Assembly (NCBI GenBank): GCA_011525745.1
Contig: WYBU01000077.1
Span: 1-56,836 of the forward strand
Source of the DNA: Planctomycetaceae bacterium
GTDB taxonomy: Bacteria > Planctomycetota > Phycisphaerae > UBA1845 > UTPLA1
Length of the DNA stretch: 56,836 nucleotides
Direction: 5' to 3'
The notes under the pieces were generated by a model. That model was not told the origin of the DNA, searched no databases, and saw nothing but the letters and a program-made list of their open reading frames with translations. Position numbers and translations under genes: made by a program. Of the stretch, positions 1 to 8,345 are shown one piece after another. Within the stretch, counting starts at the first letter, position 1. Every line of letters begins with the position of its first letter.

Positions 1-123
1 ACCAGTCTGCTGGAGGGCATCAACAACAAAATCAAGGTCATCAAACGCATGGCCTACGGCTACCGCGATGAAGATTACTTCTTCCTAAAAATCCGCGCGG
101 CGTTCCCCGGAGTTGGGAGATGA
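1..123 (+). pseudogene. C-terminal end of an ISL3-type transposase (cut by window edge)
   Basis: The window opens inside a plus-strand frame that ends at a TGA at 121-123. Its last 40 codons contain NNKIKVIKRMAYGYRD followed by a FFLKIRAAFPG tail, which I recognise as the C-terminus of DDE transposases of the ISL3 (IS204/IS1001/IS1096/IS1165) family. The rest of the gene lies outside the window, so I cannot say whether it is intact. The opposite strand just beyond it carries an RHS reading frame that runs out inside this transposase end, as expected if the element inserted into an RHS gene. Confidence 0.75.
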
Positions 124-324
124 ACCGTACGTGTAGCTCTTGTCGCCCGCGGCCGAGAAGGCCAGCGTGACGTTGCCGGCCAGGTCGTAGGCCTGGGCGT
201 GGCCGGCCCAGTCGGTCAGGCGGTTGGCCCGGTCGTGCGCGTAGGCGATGGGCGAGGCATCCCGCTCGCTGTGCGAGATTGCGTCGGACAAGCGGTCCCA
301 CACTACACGAAGAAGATCATCCAT
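85..324 (-). pseudogene. RHS/YD-repeat fragment truncated by the transposase
   Basis: This minus-strand frame encodes YD-repeat sequence (YAHDRANRLTDWAGHAQAYD, then LAGNVTLAFSAAGDKSYTY), typical of RHS-family surface proteins. It loses RHS similarity at about 110-120 and its last codons are the complement of the transposase C-terminus. No start or core domain is attached, so I read it as a displaced RHS remnant cut by the insertion. The 5' end overlaps the small membrane-protein gene at 317-718 by a few bases, which further suggests that only a fragment is left. Confidence 0.6.
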
Positions 325-718
325 CTAGACGCTTCTGTTCCGCGCGATGAAGCCGCCACTGAATGGTAGCTCCACATTCGGGACATCGGTGACCAGCGCT
401 TCCGCGCAGGTCGTATCCACACGTGCGGCATCCGCCGCGACGACGTTTCCAACGCAGATTTCCGCCAAGTAGGCATCCTAACATTGCCGCGCACGGAAGC
501 CAAAGCGGAAACCGTCCCCACCTTGGCATGATGAGGCCCAGGCGATATGCTAACGGTGGATGCGTTTCCGGTAGCCCAGCTACGACCTCTGTAATGACAC
601 AGCCGCGGTAGATCGTCGCATACTTGAACGTGTAATAGCTACATACGCTCGCGATCCACAAGCTCGCAAAGGCAAGTAACGCAACCCAACACGCTTGGTC
701 GAACGTTCGCCAATTCAC
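317..718 (-). CDS. small membrane protein with C-terminal zinc ribbon, coupled to the RHS protein
   Basis: About 133 residues. A hydrophobic helix near residues 8-30 (ACWVALLAFASLWIASVCSY) and a second near 75-95 flank a short loop. The C-terminus carries CRTCGYDLRG..CPECG, a C-x2-C...C-x2-C zinc ribbon very common in planctomycete small proteins. I chose the GTG at 716-718 because it overlaps the TGA stop (715-717) of the upstream RHS gene as GTGA, indicating translational coupling; a TTG 12 bases upstream (728-730) is the other option. Position directly after a variable RHS tip is where immunity proteins usually sit. An immunity or accessory role is inference only; the family has no established function that I know of. 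Confidence 0.6.
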   Translation of the reverse strand: MNWRTFDQACWVALLAFASLWIASVCSYYTFKYATIYRGCVITEVVAGLPETHPPLAYRLGLIMPRWGRFPLWLPCAAMLGCLLGGNLRWKRRRGGCRTCGYDLRGSAGHRCPECGATIQWRLHRAEQKRLDG

Positions 719-2439
719 GGTCGCCCCCAAGGTCGGTCAGGGACGCAGAAGCACCTTGCGCTGTTGCCGGGAGGCGGATACGAGCGCATGCTGCCGCAAT
801 CAAACCATGCCGCATCGTAGTCCTGAAATGGGCCAACAAGTCGGCGTGGCCCGCACTTGCCGTACCACCCACACTTGCCGTCACCTAGACATAGCCATAC
901 AACTGCGTGATCGCCCTTGGAATCTTGAACGACGGATACCCAGCCTGCAGGGCATGAATGCATCCCTCGGTTCTCAGAACAGGGAATGCTGAACGTGCCG
1001 GGGGGCCATGGTGGCGGACACGCTTTACCGTCGAGCGTTTTTCCGACCACAACGGCATTTATCCCGAAAATGTAGCCGTAGCAGTTGAACGTGTTGGCGT
1101 CGTAACAATACGCACCCGGCCACAGGCCACAGTCCCTTATTTCCCCCGGTGGATAGTCCCACCCTATGCCAGCATCCGAATCTGGGCGCGGCCTTCCCTG
1201 CGGCCCCGGCTGCTTGCCAAAGCACTTTTCGGCGCAGTACTGGTAGGCTCGTTGATAACCGCCCCAAATCGGAAGTGGCCGCGTTTCCTTGATGCAGTTA
1301 GCAATGCACGTACGATTCGCATCTGGATCAGTAACGGTGTCTTGCGTGCTGGGCTGTGAATCCTGACAGGAAAGCAACCCGCGTGGATCTGCTCGCCTGC
1401 TCGGTCGTGATCGCATCAGCTCATAGAGATTCTGGGTGTCACGATAACCGATCGGATCCCTTCGAATCCACCTCCCCGTCACCGGATCGGCGAAGCGGGC
1501 GCGGTGATGATTCAGCGGCAGCGTGGCGGTCTCGGCGTCGGCGGCCGTGTCCAGCGCGAAGTGCGGAACGCCCTGGAACATGAACGGATTGCCCACGTCG
1601 CTGAACGCCTGCGCCACCGTCGGCGCCGACTCCGGCCAGACGTTGTCCGCGCCGGACCACAGCAGCACGTCGTCGTCATCGACGTCCCCGTCATCATCCA
1701 TGTCCGCCCGCGGGTCCCAGATCACGCCATCCCGCGCATCCAGCATGCGCGTCTTGTCCGTCCCCGGATCGGCGTCGATCAGCGTGTCATTATTCATGTC
1801 CCCCCGCCCCGCCGATTCGCGGATCAGCGGCAGGCCGCCCGCAGGCAGGATGCCTGCACCACACGTCGCATCGGAACACCCGCGGGCAGGATGCCTGCAC
1901 CACCCCTCCAAAATGGCCCCCGCCCGGTCGATCATGGCCCAGACATTATACAGCCGGTCCTGCACGTAGTAATACGGCCGGTCGTTGCTCGTGCCGGCCT
2001 GGTCCACCATCATCATCAGGTGCTCGTCGATGTAGGCCACGCCGTGCACGGTGTAGCGCATCCGGTCGCCATCGCCGCTGCCGCGGTACTCGGCCAGCTC
2101 GTTGGCCCCGTCGAAGTAGTAGTCGGTCGTCAGCCCCAGCACGTCGTTGACGTGCTCGATCCGCCGGCCGAGGGCGTGCGAGAAGGGATTCTCGCTTGAG
2201 CGAAAGACAGGATTCTCGCGCGAGCGAAAAACGCAGGCAGGATGCCCGCACCACCCATCAGAATGGCCGCGGGCGGGATGCCCGCGCCATACATCCGGCG
2301 ATAACCCCGCGCGAACGATCATGGCCCTGACATTGCACCGCGCGGTACGGGGTTGCGGGGGGCGGCGTCGATGGCGCTGAGGAGCGTTCGGAGGTAACGG
2401 ATATCTATTGGTGGGTTTGCGCGGAGTGGGAGTTCGCAC
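715..2439 (-). CDS. RHS-core protein with dockerin-like insert and Cys-rich C-terminal tip, 5'-truncated
   Basis: Recognisable RHS sequence starts near 2180 (ALGRRIEHVNDVLGLTTDYY) and runs to the RHS-associated core (RFADPVTGRWIRRDPIGY..NLYEL, about 1390-1510). A calcium-loop-like DMDDDGDVDDDDVLL segment near 1670-1700 resembles a dockerin or EF-hand. The last 190 or so residues after the core are unrelated to RHS. They are Cys-rich, with FNCYGYIFG and, 60-70 residues later, GDHAVVWLC, a spacing reminiscent of a Cys/His papain-like (NlpC/P60) pair; this is only a resemblance. The N-terminal 80 residues are low-complexity and include inserted repeats, and upstream YD repeats are missing, so the gene is probably a 5'-truncated cassette. 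It ends in GTGA overlap with the next gene. Confidence 0.6.
   Translation of the reverse strand: MRTPTPRKPTNRYPLPPNAPQRHRRRPPQPRTARCNVRAMIVRAGLSPDVWRGHPARGHSDGWCGHPACVFRSRENPVFRSSENPFSHALGRRIEHVNDVLGLTTDYYFDGANELAEYRGSGDGDRMRYTVHGVAYIDEHLMMMVDQAGTSNDRPYYYVQDRLYNVWAMIDRAGAILEGWCRHPARGCSDATCGAGILPAGGLPLIRESAGRGDMNNDTLIDADPGTDKTRMLDARDGVIWDPRADMDDDGDVDDDDVLLWSGADNVWPESAPTVAQAFSDVGNPFMFQGVPHFALDTAADAETATLPLNHHRARFADPVTGRWIRRDPIGYRDTQNLYELMRSRPSRRADPRGLLSCQDSQPSTQDTVTDPDANRTCIANCIKETRPLPIWGGYQRAYQYCAEKCFGKQPGPQGRPRPDSDAGIGWDYPPGEIRDCGLWPGAYCYDANTFNCYGYIFGINAVVVGKTLDGKACPPPWPPGTFSIPCSENRGMHSCPAGWVSVVQDSKGDHAVVWLCLGDGKCGWYGKCGPRRLVGPFQDYDAAWFDCGSMRSYPPPGNSARCFCVPDRPWGRP
1844..2290. repeat. four copies of a 19-bp GGCAGGATGCCTGCACCAC-type repeat inside the RHS gene
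   Basis: Near-identical 19-bp units lie at 1844-1862, 1885-1903, 2236-2254 and 2272-2290 (GGCAGGATGCCTGCACCAC with C/T and A/G variation). Each is internally palindromic (GCAGGATGCCTGC). They are translated in the RHS frame as GWCRHPARG-like peptides, so they are in-frame insertions in a coding region. A separate direct repeat around GGATTCTCGC..GAGCGAAA occurs twice at 2188-2229. Confidence 0.75.
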
Positions 2440-2463
2440 GGGCTGGAAGCCCGTGCCTCGCTA
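2437..2463. repeat. GCACGGGCTggaAGCCCGTGC palindromic element
   Basis: A hairpin-forming interspersed repeat (arms ACGGGCT/AGCCCGT). Related copies occur near 30077, 49557 and 49674 in this window. Confidence 0.6.
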
Positions 2464-2464
2464 C

Positions 2465-2896
2465 ACAGCCGGGGGCGGCTGTGCCACATTCACAGCCGAG
2501 GGCGGCTGGGCCACATTCACAGCCGGGGGCGGCTGTGCCACATTCACAGCCGGGGGCGGCTGGGCCGCATTCACAGCCGAGGGCAACTGTGCCACATTCA
2601 CAGCCGAGGGCGGCTGGGCCGCATTCACAGCCGAGGGCGGCTGGGCCACATTCATAGCCGGGGGCGGCTGTGCTCCATTCACAGCCGAGGGCGGCTGTGC
2701 CACATTCACAGCCGGGGGCGGCTGGGCCACATTCACAGCCGAGGGCGGCTGTGCCACATTCACAGCCGAGGGCGGCTGGGCCACATTCACAGCCGGGGGC
2801 GGCTGGGCCGCATTCACAGCCGAGGGCAACTGTGCCACATTCACAGCCGAGGGCGGCTGGGCCACATTCACAGCCGAGGGCGGCTGTGCTACATGG
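2465..2896. repeat. tandem array of sixteen 27-bp palindromic repeats
   Basis: Exactly 16 contiguous units of 27 bp (ACAGCCGNGGGCGGCTGTGC plus CACATTC) fill 432 bases with no indels. Each unit holds an inverted repeat (ACAGCCG/CGGCTGT). Variation is concentrated in the hairpin loop (GGGGG or GAGGG), in an occasional CGG to CAA change, in GTGCC/GGGCC, and in CACATT/CGCATT. All frames stay open, giving a spurious-looking 9-residue repeat (NVAQPPSAV) on the minus strand. There are no spacers, so it is not a CRISPR array. It lies between the RHS locus and the amidohydrolase gene. Confidence 0.95.
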
Positions 2897-2985
2897 CCAG
2901 GCGATTTGCTAGTTTCTAGGCGATTCCGTACGAGCGGCCGAATTCGTTTCGTTACAATGCCGGCCGGGGCGTGGAGAAAATCATC

Positions 2986-4656
2986 ATGTTTCCGCTCATG
3001 CTGTTCGCCGCGGTCGTTGGCCAGCCGCCGGACCTGGTCGTCGAGAACGCCCGCATCTGGACCGACGGCCTGCCGGGATTCGCGGAGAATCTGGTCGTGC
3101 GCGGCGGGCGCATCGTGCACGTGGGGACGGCTGACGCGGATCTATCTCGCGACGCGTCGTTGCGCATCGACGCCCGCGGCGGACTGGTCACGCCCGGCCT
3201 GATCGACGCGCACATTCACATGCTCAGCGGCGGGAAGCTGCTGTCGCACGTGCAACTCCGGGACGTTCGCGACAAGCAGGAATTCATCGAACGCATCCGC
3301 GCGTGGGCCGGGGCCCTTCCGCCCGGTGAGTGGGTGCTGGGCGGACGCTGGTCGGTCGAAACCTGGCGACAGCCGCATCAGCCGACGAAAGAGTGGATCG
3401 ACGCGGTCACGGGCGAGCGGCCGGCATATCTTCCGCGGATGGACGGCCATTCGGCGCTGGTCAACAGCGCGGCGCTGCGCATCGCCAACATCACGAGGCA
3501 CGGGCCGAAGGACCCCGTCGGCGGCGTGATCGACCGCGATCCGGCGACGGGCGAGCCGACCGGCATTCTGCGCGAGTCGGCCATGGAGCTGGTGGCGCGG
3601 CACATTCCCGAGCCGACGCTCGACTCCAAAGTGTCGGCGCTGCGGAGGGCGATGAGCGAAGCCAACGCGCACGGCATTACGGCGGTCGGCGACATACCGG
3701 GCCTTGACGATCTGCGAACATACGAACGTATGGCCGTGCAGAGTCTGACGCTACGCTGGTTTGTCTATCCAACGACGGCCGACTGGGTCGCGGCCGTGGA
3801 GGAGATTCGCGGTTTTATCGCGAAGCCCGGATGGCTGGAAATCAGGGGCCTGAAGGCATATGTGGACGGCAGCCTGGGATCGCGCACGGCATGGATGCGG
3901 CAGCCGTATCTCGGCAATCCGCCGGACCGCGCGGAGTGGCGCGGCCTGTTGCGCGAGGGCGTGGCCGACGGCCGACTGGCGCGGAACATCGCGGCCGCGC
4001 GCGCGGCGCGATTGCAGCCGATGGCACACGCGATCGGCGACGAGGCCAATCATCTGCTGCTGGATTTGTATGAGCAGGCGTACGGCGATCCGCGTGCGGC
4101 GCGGTGCCGAATCGAGCACGTGCAGCATTTGCTGGAAGGTGACATCGCGCGGATCGGCCGACTGGGGGTGGTGGCTGCCATGCAGCCGTATCACAAGGCC
4201 GACGACGGCCGGTATGCGGAGGAGTACATCGGTACACAGCGGTGCAGGCTGAGCTACGCGTTCAAGTCGCTGCTCAACTGCGGTGCGGTGGTCGCATTCG
4301 GATCGGACTGGCCGGTCGTCACGCTCAACCCGATGCTGGGGATCGAAGCGGCGGTGACGGGCAGAACGCTCGACGGCCGGCAGTGGCAGGCGCAGGAGAA
4401 CATCACGGTCGGCGAGGCGCTGCGATGCTATACGTCGGCGGCGGCATACGCGCTGTTTGCGGAGCGCGAGATCGGGCGGCTGGCGGAGGGATACTGCGCC
4501 GACTTCGTGATCTGGGATGGCACGCCGTTCGCAAGCGAGCCGGAGTGGTCGAAGATTCGCCCGGCGGCGGTTTTCGTGGATGGAAGATGCGTGTATTCGA
4601 ATGACGAGCGCGTTGGCGTGGCGGCCAGTCGGCCGGCGGATGCGGCTGCGCCATAG
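2986..4656 (+). CDS. YtcJ-like metal-dependent amidohydrolase
   Basis: About 556 residues of the amidohydrolase superfamily, resembling the YtcJ/N-substituted formamide deformylase group. Visible motifs are VTPGLIDAHIHM (HxH metal ligands, about residue 70), HAIGDEANHLLLD (metal-ligand His, about 350), RIEHVQHL (about 375) and AFGSDWPVVTLNPM (catalytic Asp, about 440), ending in DFVIWDGTPF. I chose ATG 2986 because GGAG lies 9 bases upstream; a GTG at 2971 is also in frame. The first residues (MFPLMLFAAVVG) are hydrophobic and may be a short signal sequence. The substrate cannot be told from sequence. It stands alone, between the repeat array and the convergent aromatic operon. Confidence 0.85.
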   Translation: MFPLMLFAAVVGQPPDLVVENARIWTDGLPGFAENLVVRGGRIVHVGTADADLSRDASLRIDARGGLVTPGLIDAHIHMLSGGKLLSHVQLRDVRDKQEFIERIRAWAGALPPGEWVLGGRWSVETWRQPHQPTKEWIDAVTGERPAYLPRMDGHSALVNSAALRIANITRHGPKDPVGGVIDRDPATGEPTGILRESAMELVARHIPEPTLDSKVSALRRAMSEANAHGITAVGDIPGLDDLRTYERMAVQSLTLRWFVYPTTADWVAAVEEIRGFIAKPGWLEIRGLKAYVDGSLGSRTAWMRQPYLGNPPDRAEWRGLLREGVADGRLARNIAAARAARLQPMAHAIGDEANHLLLDLYEQAYGDPRAARCRIEHVQHLLEGDIARIGRLGVVAAMQPYHKADDGRYAEEYIGTQRCRLSYAFKSLLNCGAVVAFGSDWPVVTLNPMLGIEAAVTGRTLDGRQWQAQENITVGEALRCYTSAAAYALFAEREIGRLAEGYCADFVIWDGTPFASEPEWSKIRPAAVFVDGRCVYSNDERVGVAASRPADAAAP

Positions 4657-5194
4657 CGCAGTCGCTGCAAAACGATGGGGAAAGGCGATGCGGTGCTGCG
4701 CGCGTCCTGTGCATTTCGCCGCGGAGCGCTGCCGGCGCCCATTCAGGGTGCATTCGATAATTGGCGTTGGCAACCGGCGGTGTCGGCCCTCGGCCTCAAG
4801 CGGCCGGCTCATATCCGCACACCCCGCGGGTTGAATACCCGGCAAGCCATCCAATCGCGAAGAGCCCTCCAGCAGCACGCGGAAGTTTTGCGCCGAGTTT
4901 GGCTCACTGTGCACGCCGCAGTCGCATTGACGGGGATGTGGCTTTTGGGCACTGTCGCCGTTCGCATGAGGCGAGATTCAACATGGCGAAGTATTCGCGG
5001 CTGGTCGACCAGTGGGGCGGAACGCCCGTACCACCCGGAACAGCACGCCCGCTTTGCGCGAGGGCTTGACCATGCCACTCCCCATTGACTTGTACATGAG
5101 ACATCCGCGCCGCTTATTTCCGGCGTCGTTCGCTACCCGCGCCCGACGAATCGTCGGCTTAGCAGACCCATTGCATTGCACGGCTGCCCATGCC
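4657..5194. other. intergenic region between convergent genes
   Basis: No credible gene. Contains one long inverted-repeat element (4979-5078) and a short perfect palindrome CCGACGAATCGTCGG near 5145-5160 with no T-run, so it is a weak terminator candidate at best. The amidohydrolase and the aromatic operon both end here. Confidence 0.6.
4979..5078. repeat. REP-like long inverted repeat, copy 1
   Basis: Begins CAACATGGCGAAG and ends GCGAGGGCTTGACCATGCC, matching the arms of the elements at 22444-22520 and 47221-47293. The left arm is degenerate in this copy. Confidence 0.55.
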
Positions 5195-6001
5195 TTACGC
5201 CGCAGTGGTCTGAGGCGCGCGCCGAGTGAGGCGCTGGAGGCCGAGCAATGCCGCGCCGTGGGCGACGACATGCGACGGCCGCGGCGGAACAAAGACCGGA
5301 TGGCCGAACTGCTGTTCGCACGCCTTGACCATCCCGCTTTGAAGCGCGACTCCGCCGACGAAAACGACCGGGCCGTCGAAGCCAACCATTTTCAACTGGC
5401 TCAGCGCGCGGCCGGCCAGCGAAAGGTGCGCGCCGCAGACGATGTCGGCGACGCTGCGCCCCTCGGAGACGTGATTGATGATCTCCGATTCGGCCAGTAC
5501 GGCGCAGACGCTACTGATCGGCTGAGGCTCCGTTGATTCGAGCGAGATGTCGCCAAGCTGTTCGAGCGGCACTTCGAGATAGCGCGCGACGCGTTCGAGA
5601 AACCCACCGCTGCCGGCGGCGCATTTTTCGTTGGTGCGAAAGCCGCGCACCTTTCCGCCGTCGCGCAGGGCAATGGCCCGCGTGCTTTGAGCGCCCATGT
5701 CGAGCACGAATCGCGCTTCGGGAAACAAGGCATGCGCGCCGCGCGCCGCACAGGTCAGATCGGTGATCTGAATCGAGCGATCGTCGAAGCTGTAGCGCCC
5801 GAAGCCGGTCGCGGCGATGTAGTCAACATCGTTCGGGCCAATGCCCGCGCGCCGGCACGCCGCCGAAAGCGACGATCGGCCGATGGCGAGAAAATCGGCG
5901 CGGGTGCGCTCGATGGAATCACCGACAATGCGGCCGCCGCCATCGACGATCACTGTTTTGGTCGTGCCGGCGCCCAGATCGATTCCGGCGACGTATGACA
6001 T
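5195..6001 (-). CDS. bcrA: benzoyl-CoA reductase activase subunit, BcrA/BzdQ-type
   Basis: About 268 residues of the BadF/BadG/BcrA/BcrD ASKHA ATPase family. With its partner (6048-6884) it should hydrolyse ATP and pass electrons from ferredoxin through a shared [4Fe-4S] cluster to the ring-reducing subunits. Visible are DLGAGTTKT (phosphate-1 loop, residues 8-16), DMGAQSTRAI where activases usually have D-x-GGQDTK, NEKCAAGSGG and SVCAVLAESE (the two cluster cysteines) and FVGGVALQSG. The altered GAQST motif is expected for the A-type subunit of the heterodimer (family knowledge, from memory). Start ATG 6001 has AAGGAG upstream. Last gene of the operon; 46-bp gap to the D subunit. Confidence 0.8.
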   Translation of the reverse strand: MSYVAGIDLGAGTTKTVIVDGGGRIVGDSIERTRADFLAIGRSSLSAACRRAGIGPNDVDYIAATGFGRYSFDDRSIQITDLTCAARGAHALFPEARFVLDMGAQSTRAIALRDGGKVRGFRTNEKCAAGSGGFLERVARYLEVPLEQLGDISLESTEPQPISSVCAVLAESEIINHVSEGRSVADIVCGAHLSLAGRALSQLKMVGFDGPVVFVGGVALQSGMVKACEQQFGHPVFVPPRPSHVVAHGAALLGLQRLTRRAPQTTAA

Positions 6002-6047
6002 GTGACGCTCCTTCCGTGCTGACATCCGACAACCGAACGCTTGCACT

Positions 6048-6884
6048 TCATTGATCGACCCAGACCGCCGCCACTTCGGCGACGGCCGGTTCTTCGCGGC
6101 GCGCCGCCAATACGTGATCCAATGCATACAGCGCCGCGCCCAGAGCGCCGGTAAAATGCGCCTCGGCGCTGACATTGAGCGTCGCGTCCAGCTTCCGCTC
6201 CAGCGCCCGCACCATGCCGATGTTGCGCGCCACGCCGCCGGTGAACGTGATTTCCGGCTCGATGCCGACGCGCCGCACCAGTCCGATGGTGCGGGCGGCG
6301 ATGGCCTGATGGACCCCCGCCAGGATGTCCTCGATTTTCTTCTTCTGCGCGACGTATCCGAGAATGTCGGATTCGACGAAGACGGTGCAAACGCTGGTCA
6401 GCCGGATCGGCTGCGTGCCCCGCAGAGAAATATCGCCGATCTCATCCAGCGGCAGTCCCAGCACGTCGGCCGCACCGGCCAGAAAGCGCCCCGTGCCCGC
6501 GGCACACTTGTCGTTCATGCAGAAGTCAATCACGTCGCCTTCCGGCCCGACCTTGATGGCCTTGGTGTCCTGACCACCCATGTCGATCACAGTGCGCGTG
6601 GCCGGAAACAGGAACTGCGCGCCGCGCGCGTGGCAGGAGATTTCGGTCACCTGGGCGTTGCCGGCCTCGATCTTGTACCGGCCGTAACCCGTGCCGACGA
6701 CGAAGCCGATATGTTCACGGGAAGCGCCGCTGCGCTCCAGCAGCGCATCGAGGGCGGTCTGGCCGGCGCGTTTGACATTCGCGCCGGTGTTGATCAGCAC
6801 GCGCGCGACGATGGCGCGGGCGGTGTCGAGCAGAACCGCCTTGGTCTGGGTACTTCCTACGTCGATGCCCGCTGCGAAGTCCAT
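6048..6884 (-). CDS. bcrD: benzoyl-CoA reductase activase subunit, BcrD/BzdP-type
   Basis: 278 residues, ASKHA ATPase fold. Motifs are canonical: DVGSTQTK (residues 8-15), GYGRYKIE, DMGGQDTKAI (about 95), NDKCAAGTGRFL (cluster Cys, about 120), SVCTVFVESD (second cluster Cys, about 160) and FTGGVARNIG (about 210). GGAGGTGA lies 6 bases before ATG 6884, the strongest ribosome-binding site in this block. It should pair with the A-type subunit at 5195-6001 in class I benzoyl-CoA reductase, in contrast to the homodimeric activases of 2-hydroxyacyl-CoA dehydratases. Assignment as D rather than A rests on the canonical GGQD motif and gene order. Confidence 0.8.
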   Translation of the reverse strand: MDFAAGIDVGSTQTKAVLLDTARAIVARVLINTGANVKRAGQTALDALLERSGASREHIGFVVGTGYGRYKIEAGNAQVTEISCHARGAQFLFPATRTVIDMGGQDTKAIKVGPEGDVIDFCMNDKCAAGTGRFLAGAADVLGLPLDEIGDISLRGTQPIRLTSVCTVFVESDILGYVAQKKKIEDILAGVHQAIAARTIGLVRRVGIEPEITFTGGVARNIGMVRALERKLDATLNVSAEAHFTGALGAALYALDHVLAARREEPAVAEVAAVWVDQ

Positions 6885-7033
6885 GTGTCACCTCCGAACA
6901 GCCGTCAGCGGTCAGCCAAGGGCCGTGAACGGTCGCAATCATGCCGTCCGCCATACACGTTCATGTACACGATTCGCACGAACACAATCGTCACATTCAA
7001 TTGCTGGCGGCTGATGGTTGATGGCTACTACTT

Positions 7034-8320
7034 TCATACCGTCGCTCGTCGTATTCGCTTGTACTGCAACGACTCAAAGAATGCGTCGATGCGGTTCTTC
7101 ATTTGGGCTTCGGCGTAGTAGCGCGGGTCTTCGAGGTCGGACTCGACCATCAACGTGGGTACGCCCAGTTCCTTCGTGAAGTACTCGCGCATGTCGCCCT
7201 GCCCGGCGCTGAAAAGGCGACAGCTCTTGATGCTATGAATGACCAGCGCATCGGCGTGCCACTCTTCGACGTAGCGCCGTATCTGCTTGTAGCGCTCCAG
7301 CATTGTGCGATTGCAGAGGTTGTGAACCAGCATCTGCTCGGCAATGGACTCCAGCGGCCGCTCGGGATCGTGGCGAAAGCCGAATTCCCAGGTGCCGCCC
7401 ACGGTCGAATAGGTGCTCTGCACGGCCACGGCGCCCCAGTATTCAAAAAGGTTGCGGAAGTTGCGGTAATAGGGATACGGCGGCGGGCCTTCCGTAACAA
7501 TGCGAAATCGCTCGTTCTCGAGAATTCCGCGGCCCTGGGCGACCATCTGCTCGTACTCGGCCACGGCCGCATCGAAGAAGTCGGCGGCCTCCTTGGAGCC
7601 GCGCAGGGCATTGATCGGGCCCATCATGTTGATGCTGTCGAAATAGGCGTCAAAGGGGGCGGGCCGGTTTTTGCACAGCTCCTTGCAGCGGCTCCAGCCG
7701 GCCTCGGCCCGCGCCGAATAACGGCAAATCTCGCGCAGCCGGTCCATGTCGAACTTCCGGCCGGTCAGCGCCTCGCAGCGATGGATCAGGTCCCAGAGCT
7801 GGGCCATGACGTATTGCACGTCTTCCTTCGACGGCTGCGCTTCGCGCACAAACGGAATGTCCAGCATCACAAGCGGCACATTGAACATGGCGGCACAGTG
7901 TTCGAACCACTTGATATAGACGTTGCAGCCCACGAAGTTGCAGACGATCATCGATGGAATGGGTATGTTGCCCTCCGGTCCGACGCCGCCCGACAGCGTA
8001 AAGCCCACGTCGGCTTTCACATACGCGCAGTTGTCCGACGCGTAGCCGATCTCCTCGGCCTTGATGATGTAGGGCAGCGACTTCTTGCGAATGGCAAGCT
8101 GTAACGCGTTAATTTCGGGAAAGACCGGCAGAATGTCGAAGCAGCGCAGGATTTCGACGCAGTTGCCGCTGATCATCAAATAGGCGCTGGGCGTCTGCGC
8201 GCGGGTTGCACTCTTCAGTTGCGCCATCCAGTCCGTCATGATGTCGCGAGACTGCTCGTGGACGTTCCCGCGATACTCGCGAACGGGCAGCGGGACGGTC
8301 GTAGCGGCGGTTGCGGGCAT
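7034..8320 (-). CDS. bcrB: benzoyl-CoA reductase catalytic subunit, BcrB/BzdO-type
   Basis: 428 residues, 2-hydroxyacyl-CoA dehydratase/benzoyl-CoA reductase family, close to the usual size of BcrB. N-terminal motifs NCVEILRCFDILPVFPEINA and EEIGYASDNCAYVKADVGF carry conserved Cys residues expected to bind the active-site Fe-S cluster. Further on are CNFVGCNVYIKW, WEFGFRHDPERPLES and HSIKSCRLFSAGQGDMREYF. With the C-type subunit (9083-10237) it should form the heterodimer that reduces benzoyl-CoA to cyclohexa-1,5-diene-1-carbonyl-CoA. Strong AGAGGAGAG site before ATG 8320. Separated from bcrC by a broken four-helix-protein gene, and from bcrD by 149 bases carrying GTCAGCGGTCAGCC-type repeats in inverted orientation. 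Confidence 0.8.
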   Translation of the reverse strand: MPATAATTVPLPVREYRGNVHEQSRDIMTDWMAQLKSATRAQTPSAYLMISGNCVEILRCFDILPVFPEINALQLAIRKKSLPYIIKAEEIGYASDNCAYVKADVGFTLSGGVGPEGNIPIPSMIVCNFVGCNVYIKWFEHCAAMFNVPLVMLDIPFVREAQPSKEDVQYVMAQLWDLIHRCEALTGRKFDMDRLREICRYSARAEAGWSRCKELCKNRPAPFDAYFDSINMMGPINALRGSKEAADFFDAAVAEYEQMVAQGRGILENERFRIVTEGPPPYPYYRNFRNLFEYWGAVAVQSTYSTVGGTWEFGFRHDPERPLESIAEQMLVHNLCNRTMLERYKQIRRYVEEWHADALVIHSIKSCRLFSAGQGDMREYFTKELGVPTLMVESDLEDPRYYAEAQMKNRIDAFFESLQYKRIRRATV

Positions 8321-8345
8321 GTGCTCTCCTCTTACATAGCTGGCA

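Noticed and set aside
698..709. TCGAACGTTCGC as a further TetR operator
   Set aside because: It lies in coding sequence of an unrelated gene far from the regulon and has only the 10-bp core.
2465..2896. CRISPR array
   Set aside because: Units are contiguous without unique spacers and no cas genes are near.
2408..3202. Long open frames across the 27-bp array on both strands (NVAQPPSAV repeat peptide)
   Set aside because: Openness follows from a 27-base (multiple of three) repeat without stop codons; no start signals or family similarity.
5145..5160. CCGACGAATCGTCGG as terminator of the aromatic operon
   Set aside because: No T-run follows on either strand and the hairpin loop would be very short.
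5012..5536. Plus-strand frame overlapping the end of bcrA
   Set aside because: It overlaps a conserved gene in antisense and a repeat element; no family features.
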